Assembly (NCBI RefSeq): GCF_015221875.1
Contig: NZ_JACYGY010000001.1
Location: 5,372,501-5,436,500, forward strand
Reading direction: 5' to 3'
DNA from: Dyadobacter subterraneus
GTDB lineage: Bacteria; Bacteroidota; Bacteroidia; Cytophagales; Spirosomataceae
Length of the DNA: 64,000 nt
Position numbers and translations under genes: made by a program. The notes beneath the pieces are model-generated. The model had not been told where the DNA came from. It did no database searches and was given only the letters and a program-made list of their open reading frames with translations. Position 1 is the stretch's first letter. The number at the start of each line of letters is the position of its first letter. Positions 57,085-64,000 of this stretch are shown here, in pieces.

Positions 57085-57669
57085 TCAATTTCCGAAACAA
57101 AGCATAATGACCGCAGACAAAATGATCTCGGAATAATCGGAAAGTATTTCCCGCAAACCTTTCATGGATTTTTGAAGTGTATTGTGCACCGACTGGATCG
57201 AGATGTTCATAATTTCTGCAATCTGCTGGTGATTGAATTCATTGAAAAAACGAAGATTAACAACTTCCTGCTGACGGGGAGGTAATTTCAGCAAAGCTCT
57301 TCCAAGCATTTTTTTTCGGGTGCCTTCGCTTTCCGTATCGATCAGCTGGCTTTCCGCAGAACCTGAGAAGAACTTTTGCTCCATGGATTCGATACCACAA
57401 TCTGTGGTTTTTCGCATTAGAGGATTCTGCGTAATCTTTCTTCTGAGTACTCGGAAAAGATAAAATTTGACAGAATCCGTATCGGACAATCGCTGACGAC
57501 TATTCCAAAGTTCAATAAACATGTCCTGGATCGCATCTTCAACCAGTTCAGAATCAATCGTAAGCTTATGTCCATACTTGTACAATACTTCAATGTAGGT
57601 TTGATACAACATGGAAAAGGCGTGATCATCTCCGTTCCGAAAGCTTCTCCACAAGTCAACGTCATTCAT
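57085..57669 (-). CDS. ECF-type RNA polymerase sigma factor
   Basis: The protein has 194 aa. Region 2 is MLYQTYIEVLYKYGHKL with VEDAIQDMFIELWNSRQ, and region 4 is LPPRQQEVVNLRFFNEFNHQ and ISIQSVHNTLQKSMKGLRE. The hydrophobic C-terminal tail is common in SusCD-linked sigma factors. It probably drives the following FecR, SusC and SusD genes upon release. Confidence 0.95.
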   Translation of the reverse strand: MNDVDLWRSFRNGDDHAFSMLYQTYIEVLYKYGHKLTIDSELVEDAIQDMFIELWNSRQRLSDTDSVKFYLFRVLRRKITQNPLMRKTTDCGIESMEQKFFSGSAESQLIDTESEGTRKKMLGRALLKLPPRQQEVVNLRFFNEFNHQQIAEIMNISIQSVHNTLQKSMKGLREILSDYSEIILSAVIMLCFGN

Positions 57670-57861
57670 ATGATTTTGCCAAAAGGGTTAAAAATTAACT
57701 ATGGCAAACTTAGATTAGCAGTCTTAAGAAAATCTTAATAAAGGATTAACAGAGCTGTTTTTTGGATATTTTTTTAAACAATTTCAATAAAAAATAGATT
57801 AAATTGACGTTAATGGTTTATTAATCAGCAATTTCGAGGTCGAAAGTCCATCAAAATATAA

Positions 57862-57955
57862 TCGGTCATGCTCCTGGCAGTTAATCGAAATAATGCTTCG
57901 AAAAAATGCCGTAGGCATGACCGACATTGTAGCACGGGGTTTCAACCCACGGGGA
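57862..57955. repeat. Intergenic inverted repeats (REP-like)
   Basis: TCGGTCATGC (57862-57871) pairs with GCATGACCGA (57915-57924), and ATGCCGTAGGCAT inside it forms a shorter hairpin. A second palindrome (ACGGGGTTTCAACCCACGG) follows. They fill most of the 309-base gap upstream of the sigma gene. Confidence 0.65.
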
Positions 57956-57978
57956 CCGCAGACAGCGGAATTTTATAA

Positions 57979-59343
57979 TCAAGGTTTTAACAACGTCCCA
58001 TCGCTTTTCCTAACCGTCCATCTCGATTTCGAGCTGATCGGATATTTCGCTGCTTCTTTTTCATTGATATCAATACCAAGTCCGGGTGTTTCATTTACAT
58101 AGTAATATCCATTTTTTATCGTCGGACAACCCGGGAAAACTTCCTGCACTTTCTCACTGAATTTCTGGGATTCCTGAATTCCAAAATTCCAGATCGCGAT
58201 ATCGATATTGTTATTGGCAGCGTGCCCAACCGGTGAAGTATCTCCCGGACCATGCCATGCCGTTTTCACGTTAAACCATTCTCCCAAACGCGCCACTTTC
58301 ATAGCCGGTGTTATTCCTCCAAGCTGGGAAACGTGACAACGGATATAATCGAATAATTGATGAGCCATCGGCTCACGGAATTCGTTGATGTTATTGAACA
58401 ATTCTCCCATCGCAATGGGTACGGTAGTACTTTGGCGAAGCTGTTTGAACCAGCCCATATTTTCCGGAGAAAACGGATCTTCAACGAAATAAGGACGATA
58501 TTCTTCCAAACCTTTTATCATATTGATGGCATCCATTGGCTCAACGAGTTCATGCATGTCATGCAAAAGTTCAATATCCTCCCCACATCTTTTTCTGACA
58601 ATATCAAACATTTTCGGAACACGTTTCAGATAAGTTCTCTGGTCGCTGAAATCGTCTGTTGAACGGCCAAAACCTGCTGCTTTAAAATCCGGTTTTATTT
58701 CATCCATCGCTCCTACTCCGCCATAACCGCCTTGCTGAATCCGGATGTGACGGAAACCTTCGGACATATATTGCTGCACTTTATCGGCAACAGCTTCCGG
58801 AGTCGGGCCGCTTGCATGTGTGTAAGTTTCAACGGCAATCCGGGCTTTTCCACCCAAAAGCTGGTGAACGGGCATATTGGCACGTTTTCCTTTGATATCC
58901 CACAAAGCCTGATCCAGTCCGGAAAGTGCATTATTCAACACAGGACCATTCCGCCAGTAAGAACTCACATAGGTCGACTGCCACATATCTTCAATGTTAT
59001 CGACATCTTTTCCCACGCAAAATTCATTCAGATAAACATTGATTGCAGGTATTACTACCAGCGCTCTTTGTGTAAAAGTAGCACAGCCCAAACCATACAA
59101 ACCAGGCTCCGAAGTTTCCACTTTTACGATCACCAGATTTGATCCGCCCGGTGCAGTTGTGATTGCTTTTACACTTTTTATGGTTACCGGCGCCATTGCT
59201 TTTGCGTACGATGGTGTCACATATTTTTCGGCACGTGCAGCCGGACTTTCAAACAAAGAAAACAAACCAGCCGTTGAACCGGCAGCTAATAATTTCAGCG
59301 CATTACGCCGACTATCCTCCACATTTTTTTCTGATTTTGACAT
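57979..59343 (-). CDS. Mandelate racemase/muconate lactonizing-type dehydratase (RspA/ManD-like), Tat-exported
   Basis: The protein has 454 aa. A twin-arginine signal is visible (DSRRNALKLLAAGSTAG). The enolase-superfamily barrel follows with HDMHELVEP, VEDPFSPENMGWF, MGELFNNINEF, LGGITPAMKVARLGEW and HGPGDTSPVGHAANNNID, the block set of ManD/RspA-like acid-sugar dehydratases with Asp, Glu and Glu metal ligands and a His base. Reaction expected: dehydration of an aldonic acid in the periplasm. It probably uses products of the PQQ dehydrogenase encoded directly upstream. Confidence 0.88.
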   Translation of the reverse strand: MSKSEKNVEDSRRNALKLLAAGSTAGLFSLFESPAARAEKYVTPSYAKAMAPVTIKSVKAITTAPGGSNLVIVKVETSEPGLYGLGCATFTQRALVVIPAINVYLNEFCVGKDVDNIEDMWQSTYVSSYWRNGPVLNNALSGLDQALWDIKGKRANMPVHQLLGGKARIAVETYTHASGPTPEAVADKVQQYMSEGFRHIRIQQGGYGGVGAMDEIKPDFKAAGFGRSTDDFSDQRTYLKRVPKMFDIVRKRCGEDIELLHDMHELVEPMDAINMIKGLEEYRPYFVEDPFSPENMGWFKQLRQSTTVPIAMGELFNNINEFREPMAHQLFDYIRCHVSQLGGITPAMKVARLGEWFNVKTAWHGPGDTSPVGHAANNNIDIAIWNFGIQESQKFSEKVQEVFPGCPTIKNGYYYVNETPGLGIDINEKEAAKYPISSKSRWTVRKSDGTLLKP

Positions 59344-59366
59344 CTTTCTATCGGATTAAAGGTTTA

Positions 59367-61532
59367 TTATTTCAAAGCAAAAGCAATATAATTTCCACCA
59401 ATTTTTTGTCCTCGACCACCACCGGCAGCAATGACTATAAATTGTTTTCCATTGATCTCATAACTGATTGGTGTAGCAAATCCACCTGCCGGAAGCTGGT
59501 ATTCCCAAACTACTTTTCCTGTTTTCTTATCAAAAGCACGGATCTTTTCGTCTTTTGTTCCGGCAATAAAAACGAGGCCTCCGGCTGTTGCTAATGGGCC
59601 ACCATAACTGTCAGTTCCTGTTGTTGGAATCCCTTTTTTTGCCAGTTCGGGATACTCGCCCAAAGGCACACGCCATAAATATTCTCCCGTATTCAGGTCA
59701 ATTGCATTCAGCGTTCCCCAAGGTGGTTTTACGCCGGGATAGCCATCCTGATCAGTGAATCTTTGCCAGGTTTTGCTGACATAGGCTGGTGTATAAGGAA
59801 ATCCGCCTTTCTTTACCGGAGCTTTTTTTTCAGTTTGAACAAACGTATTCTGGTCTTTTTCCGTATTTAACAAAAAAGCAATTATTGCATCATGTTCTTT
59901 ATCAGACAAATGAGAAAAAGATGGCATTCGTCCACTTCCTGTTTTCAGGATACTTTTGATAGACGCAGCATTCAGTTTTTTACCAATATCAACAAGAGAC
60001 GGCAATTCATTTCCACTCCCCTTCCTGTCCTGACCGTGACATGCTGAACAGTTGGTCATGTATAAAGCGTTTCCGGCAGTTCTTGGAACATCTGTTTTTT
60101 TCTGAGTCGCATCCATCATGATTAATTCCCATGGCTCTTCATTTGCGTTTTGATAAAAAATTCCATCCGGATCAACCGCATTTCCACCCCATTCTGCTCC
60201 GCCGCTATAACCAAAAAGTAAGGTTCCGGTTGTACTTGGCGGGGCAAATTTGTTATTGGTTTTTATCTTTTCGTAACGCTCCTTTACATAAGCATGCGCT
60301 TCCGGTGAAAGATCGGTTATGTCATTTTCGGTAAAAATTTGCCGGGATAATGGAAGCGGTTTCGAAGGATATCTCTGGGTTGGAAAAGGATGTTCTCCCG
60401 GAAGTCCGATGGTAGGAACTGGTCGTTCCTCAACAGGAAAAATGGAAGTTCCTTTATCTCGATCCAAAACATAAACAAGTCCGTCTTTTGTTGACTGAAC
60501 CAATACATCAACCTTTTTTCCTTTGTGATTTATCGTCGTCAAATTAGGCGGACTTGGGTGATCACGGTCCCAGAGATCGTGGTGAATTGTCTGGTAATAC
60601 CATTTCATTTTACCGGTTTCCGCATCCAGAGCCATGATACAATTGGCAAATAAATTAGTACCTTTTCTGTCTCCACCATAGAAATCCGAAGCCGGCGAAC
60701 CCGTTCCAAAATAAACAATTCCCCGTTTTTCATCCAGGCTCATACCACTCCAATTGTTGGCAGCACCAATCTTTTTGTAAGCATCTTTCGGCCAGGTATC
60801 GTAACCAAATTCTCCCGGTTGCGGGATCGTATGGAAAACCCATTTCAACTTTCCGGTAACTACATCAAAAGCACGGATATGTCCCGGAGCTGCATCGCCA
60901 GATTCCGAAACGGCCGATCCAAGAATGAAAGTATTTTTGAAAACAATTCCCGGACTGGTCGCATTTACAGACAAAACGCTGACATCATGATCCATATTTG
61001 TTTGTAATCCTTCATGAATATCAACCTTCCCATTAACACCGAAAGTTCTTATAATTTCACCGTTTTGTGCATTAATCGAATACAGGCTCGAACCAACTGT
61101 ATACAATATACGCTTGTCTATGCCCTCCTCCCAATAGACCACACCGCGGTTGGAATTCAGTTTATCACTTTTTGAAGGTTCGAATTTCCAGAGCTGTTCT
61201 CCGGTTCCTGCTTTCAGAGCAAATAATTTTAATTCTGGCGTAGTTCCGTATAAAATGCCATTTACCACAATCGGCTGACATTGAATGGCACGGTTCCGCG
61301 ATCTGCCGGGATTATTAGGATCCGGTTTTTCAGAAGCGTCATACATCCAGGCCACTTGCAGCTCTTTTACATTCCCTGTATTGATCTGGTTTAAAGGCGA
61401 ATAACGATTTCCAGCCTTGTTTCCTCCGTAAGTTGGCCAGTCGGTATCCGGACCGGAATAATTTTCCCTTTCGCGTGCGCTAAACATCACAATGCTTAAC
61501 AAAAGCTGGCCGATTAGTATAATCTTGTGCAT
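59367..61532 (-). CDS. PQQ-dependent sugar/alcohol dehydrogenase with cytochrome c domain
   Basis: The protein has 721 aa from the ATG at 61532, which gives a signal peptide (HKIILIGQLLLSIVMFSA); the longer frame lacks one. The beta-propeller of quinoprotein glucose dehydrogenases starts at WPTYGGNKAGNRYSPLNQIN and repeats its W-motifs to the C-terminus. A class I cytochrome c (CSACHG at about residue 495, with methionine in SGRMPSF) is inserted before the last propeller blades. It would oxidise sugars in the periplasm and pass electrons to the respiratory chain. Confidence 0.92.
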   Translation of the reverse strand: MHKIILIGQLLLSIVMFSARERENYSGPDTDWPTYGGNKAGNRYSPLNQINTGNVKELQVAWMYDASEKPDPNNPGRSRNRAIQCQPIVVNGILYGTTPELKLFALKAGTGEQLWKFEPSKSDKLNSNRGVVYWEEGIDKRILYTVGSSLYSINAQNGEIIRTFGVNGKVDIHEGLQTNMDHDVSVLSVNATSPGIVFKNTFILGSAVSESGDAAPGHIRAFDVVTGKLKWVFHTIPQPGEFGYDTWPKDAYKKIGAANNWSGMSLDEKRGIVYFGTGSPASDFYGGDRKGTNLFANCIMALDAETGKMKWYYQTIHHDLWDRDHPSPPNLTTINHKGKKVDVLVQSTKDGLVYVLDRDKGTSIFPVEERPVPTIGLPGEHPFPTQRYPSKPLPLSRQIFTENDITDLSPEAHAYVKERYEKIKTNNKFAPPSTTGTLLFGYSGGAEWGGNAVDPDGIFYQNANEEPWELIMMDATQKKTDVPRTAGNALYMTNCSACHGQDRKGSGNELPSLVDIGKKLNAASIKSILKTGSGRMPSFSHLSDKEHDAIIAFLLNTEKDQNTFVQTEKKAPVKKGGFPYTPAYVSKTWQRFTDQDGYPGVKPPWGTLNAIDLNTGEYLWRVPLGEYPELAKKGIPTTGTDSYGGPLATAGGLVFIAGTKDEKIRAFDKKTGKVVWEYQLPAGGFATPISYEINGKQFIVIAAGGGRGQKIGGNYIAFALK

Positions 61533-61560
61533 TTGCCTGACTGATAAAGTTTTATAGAAT

Positions 61561-63045
61561 TTATTTAGTATTATCTGTGATGAATTTGACAATAACTTCA
61601 GGGTCTTTTGTGGTAAGGAAATGTCCTTCGCCTTGTCGGATCAGTACTGTATTTTTTCCTCCCGACTTTTTATAACGCTGTTCCAAAACTTTGGTATTAT
61701 CAGTCAGCCACGGATCCAGGCTTCCGCTAACTGTTAAAAGTGGAATTTTTGCTTTTGTCAATGATTCCAGATTATCCAGCAATACTTTTTTTGACATCAA
61801 ACTCATCATCACCGGATTTTCTGTATAAATGGCCGTTACCTTATCCGGATTTTCAATCGCCCAGGCAAAACTTTCACCTGAAGCTGCTCCCTTTCCTTCC
61901 AATGCTGCTTTTTTTGAAAAACCATGCTCAACCATGAAGTTGTAAGTTGAGTCCCATTGGCTTTTTACAGCACCGGATTGTTCGGTTAACGGAGCAATGA
62001 CAATGTGATAACCTTTGGCAAGTAATTGCTGATCAACAACATCATCTCTGGTAATATTACTGGCTCTGAAAATCCATGGTTTTCCCGAAGCAGCTTTTTC
62101 CGGAACAATGACCGTCATACCGGTTACTCCCCACTGGCTGTTTCTTTCCAGATCATAACGCTCATAACATTTGGTAAAACCGGGGCCGCGGCTTATTGCA
62201 TAGGTTTTTTCTTCCGGGAGATATGGGTAAGAATTGTCGAGACTGTAATAGTAGGACTTGATAAATTTAGCATTTGCAAAATCAGGTCTTATTTCCGGGG
62301 TCAATTTCATATTAGATTCGATCCAGTCCGCAATCAATTTTGGATTTTTGATACTATGCGGATGATGGGCCGGACCTTCTTTGATCATCACAGTAATTCT
62401 TCCGCCTAATTCCTGATAGCGTTTTTCAATCGCCAGTGTATTTCTTTCTAATAGAAAATCAGCTGATCCACAGACATTTAAAAGTGGAATATCATTTTTA
62501 GCCAGTTCTCCTAATTTCATAAAAGCGGTTGGTCTTATGGCTGGATTATCCGCATAGATACAGGAAACTTTATCAGGATTGCTAGTCGCCCAGTCATATT
62601 CATTTACGCCGCCTTTGCTCATGCCTACAAAAGCTGGTTTTGTATTCAAACCATATTTTTCGGTCAGGAATTTGTACCAGGCATCCCATTCTTTTCCGGG
62701 ATCGGGAGTAATAAAAGCGATGAAAAATCCTCGTTTTAATAGTTCAACCTCTGTTTGCGGTTCATGATCCCAGTAACATCCCTGCCAGGACCATGGATTT
62801 CCGGCGGCGGCTTTTTGCGGAACTACGATGATACATCGGCGCTGGCCTTTTTCGGGAGTTTTTACTGCATTTTTTTCGTCCGGGTCCGGTTTGAATGGTG
62901 TTATTTTTAAGGTTGATTCGTCCATGACGAAATCGTATCGGTCGAAGCCGTGCCAGGAAACTTTATCGCCGCTGAAGGTTGGTTGTGCTGTGATTTTTCC
63001 GGTGAGGAAAATCAATAGGATCAGGAAAAGGAATTTATTTTTCAT
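61561..63045 (-). CDS. Tandem two-domain alpha/beta hydrolase, second active site degenerate
   Basis: The protein has 494 aa from the ATG at 63045, which gives a signal peptide (KNKFLFLILLIFLTGKITAQ). Two halves of about 235 residues are homologous: both share NPDKVxxIYxxNP, IPLLxVxGSxDxxL and a G.xH block. The first half keeps a nucleophile elbow GMSKGG. The matching place in the second reads GKGAASG, so the Ser position is lost there. The first domain is probably the esterase; the second may bind substrate. It lies between the HEAT/cytochrome and PQQ genes on the same strand. Confidence 0.88.
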   Translation of the reverse strand: MKNKFLFLILLIFLTGKITAQPTFSGDKVSWHGFDRYDFVMDESTLKITPFKPDPDEKNAVKTPEKGQRRCIIVVPQKAAAGNPWSWQGCYWDHEPQTEVELLKRGFFIAFITPDPGKEWDAWYKFLTEKYGLNTKPAFVGMSKGGVNEYDWATSNPDKVSCIYADNPAIRPTAFMKLGELAKNDIPLLNVCGSADFLLERNTLAIEKRYQELGGRITVMIKEGPAHHPHSIKNPKLIADWIESNMKLTPEIRPDFANAKFIKSYYYSLDNSYPYLPEEKTYAISRGPGFTKCYERYDLERNSQWGVTGMTVIVPEKAASGKPWIFRASNITRDDVVDQQLLAKGYHIVIAPLTEQSGAVKSQWDSTYNFMVEHGFSKKAALEGKGAASGESFAWAIENPDKVTAIYTENPVMMSLMSKKVLLDNLESLTKAKIPLLTVSGSLDPWLTDNTKVLEQRYKKSGGKNTVLIRQGEGHFLTTKDPEVIVKFITDNTK

Positions 63046-63056
63046 GGGTGGTTTAG

Positions 63057-63082
63057 GTAGGGGCGACCCTCGTGGTCGCCCC
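63057..63082. repeat. GGGCGACC palindrome (REP-like), copy 2
   Basis: GGGGCGACC and GGTCGCCCC form a 9-bp perfect stem with a five-base loop, upstream of the hydrolase gene. Same family as copies 1 and 3, in the opposite orientation. Confidence 0.8.
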
Positions 63083-63200
63083 GGAATAATCAATAATATT
63101 TCTAATATCAATATCAAATCTTCGGCACAGGCTGGAACATTTCTATTAGATCGATGCCTCTGGATTTTTACTCAAATGAGTTTGGTTGCAATTTGAACCT

Positions 63201-63226
63201 GGGCGACCACAAGGGTACGCCCCTAC
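63201..63226. repeat. GGGCGACC palindrome (REP-like), copy 3
   Basis: GGGCGACC...GGGTACGCCCCTAC matches copy 1 except for one inserted base. It lies just after the stop of the HEAT/cytochrome gene. Confidence 0.8.
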
Positions 63227-64000
63227 AATCCGGACAATTCAGATAATGTCCAGACATTTTTTCGGCCGGCCGTTTGTTCACGGACGGTTTTTACGTCGGC
63301 GGGACGGATTGGCGGCGCGTTTACAAATTCGTGACGGACGTAGCTAAGTACCGAGGCTATCCATTGGTCGTCGTTATCACCCATGGCCGGCATCTCACTC
63401 GGATAAGTTTGTCCATCAATCGGGCCGGAAAGTCCGTGCAGTAGAATGCGCATGGCCATATCTTTTCCTTTTCCCAAACGCGGCGAACCTACAAGCGGCG
63501 GTGCAGTTTTACTTTGCAAACCTTTTCCATCCACACCGTGACAGGCTGTACAAAGCGATTTATAAATCACAGCACCATTCAAAACAAGTTTTCTGTCAAC
63601 TTCGTCCAACCGTCCCAAACGTTGGCCAAATTTTTTCACATCTTCATTTTTATCAATACTTTTCTGCGCGCGGGCTAATACTTCATTTCCGTTTGAAGCA
63701 GTTAGCATTTCATCTATTAGGCTTTTTGCTTTTGGAGATTTGCTATACGACAAAGACAAAATCAGCTGCATTTTTACATCATAACTCGCGTCCGATTTCA
63801 GGCTGGCCAGGTGCTCGATCATTTGATCATCCTTTTTCAAATAAGGCTCTGTTAAGCGGATTGCTGTTTTTCTGATTTCAGCATCTTTATCTTTTAAAGC
63901 GCCAAGAATAATTGCACTATCCAAAGAACCTAAACCTTCCAAAGTCCACAATGCATGAAGTCGACCTAACGAAGAAGTAGATTTCACCGATTCATTCTGA
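63223..64000 (-). CDS. HEAT-repeat/cytochrome c protein (PVC-type dehydrogenase C-terminus), partial
   Basis: At least 259 aa; the frame stays open to the window edge, so the gene is cut and the GTG at 63987 is not a real start. The visible part has HEAT-like helices (GRLHALWTLEGLGSL, KDKDAEIRKTAIRL) and a C-terminal class I cytochrome c with CTACHG and the axial Met region EMPAMGDNDDQW. This is the usual end of large PVC-type membrane-bound dehydrogenases, which oxidise sugars. It probably works with the PQQ dehydrogenase gene on the same strand. Confidence 0.88.
   Translation of the reverse strand, partial: QNESVKSTSSLGRLHALWTLEGLGSLDSAIILGALKDKDAEIRKTAIRLTEPYLKKDDQMIEHLASLKSDASYDVKMQLILSLSYSKSPKAKSLIDEMLTASNGNEVLARAQKSIDKNEDVKKFGQRLGRLDEVDRKLVLNGAVIYKSLCTACHGVDGKGLQSKTAPPLVGSPRLGKGKDMAMRILLHGLSGPIDGQTYPSEMPAMGDNDDQWIASVLSYVRHEFVNAPPIRPADVKTVREQTAGRKNVWTLSELSGL

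Noticed and set aside
1..64000. CRISPR arrays and rRNA genes
   Set aside because: No regularly spaced direct repeats of CRISPR size and no rRNA sequence were seen.

Overview
The window looks like chromosomal DNA of a Bacteroidota member, most likely of the Cytophagales (Dyadobacter/Spirosomataceae-like; inference). The evidence is a SusC/SusD pair with its own ECF sigma factor and FecR anti-sigma, a secreted protease with a C-terminal type IX secretion sorting domain, a tRNA promoter of the Bacteroidota type (TTTG, then TAnnTTTG 19 bases later), and many GGGCGACC-type intergenic palindromes.

Layout. 1-5800: an efflux set (TolC, HlyD-type adaptor, divergent MacB-type permease) and a secreted protein often called asparagine synthetase B. 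5890-5973: tRNA-Leu(CAA), the insertion site of a 17.8 kb integrative element (5961-23784). The element is bounded by a 23-bp direct repeat of the tRNA 3' end and carries an inner near-repeat of GTTAACAC boxes close to each end. It encodes a tyrosine integrase, an excisionase-like HTH protein, a gene II/X-like replication protein, a DUF5681 small-terminase-like protein and a terminase large subunit, but no capsid, portal, tail or conjugation genes. This is the profile of a phage satellite or packaged island. Its cargo is defence-like: a type III-like restriction-modification pair, a patatin phospholipase with a small unknown partner, and two successive modules that each pair a soluble protein of unknown family with a four-helix membrane protein.

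23785-29910: a scar next to the element. It has a terminator and paired CGTTACGCA boxes that look like the end of a second element, an ISAon1-type insertion sequence without a visible target duplication, and a very large STAND NTPase with an Mrr-like nuclease domain (Avs-like). The 3' end of the STAND gene has been replaced by the IS end.

30290-48752: ordinary chromosomal genes (RidA, two AraC regulators, alpha/beta hydrolases, GH28 pectinase, YdeI, a FlgO-like/TPR protein, DoxX-like, MlrC/M81 peptidase, SRPBCC, T9SS metalloprotease, HD hydrolase). Among them are three decaying genes: an HxlR regulator, the HTH half of the FlgO/TPR protein, and a HigA-like antitoxin with one nonsense codon. 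A run of minus-strand-specific hairpins with no genes between them lies at 46.7-47.2 kb.

48758-64000, all on the minus strand: an SGNH/TPR protein; a sigma factor-FecR-SusC-SusD regulon; and a group made up of a RspA/ManD-like dehydratase, a PQQ dehydrogenase with cytochrome c, a two-domain alpha/beta hydrolase and the start of a HEAT/cytochrome c protein cut by the window edge. Together these last genes suggest uptake and periplasmic oxidation or breakdown of plant-derived sugars, sugar acids or esters (inference).
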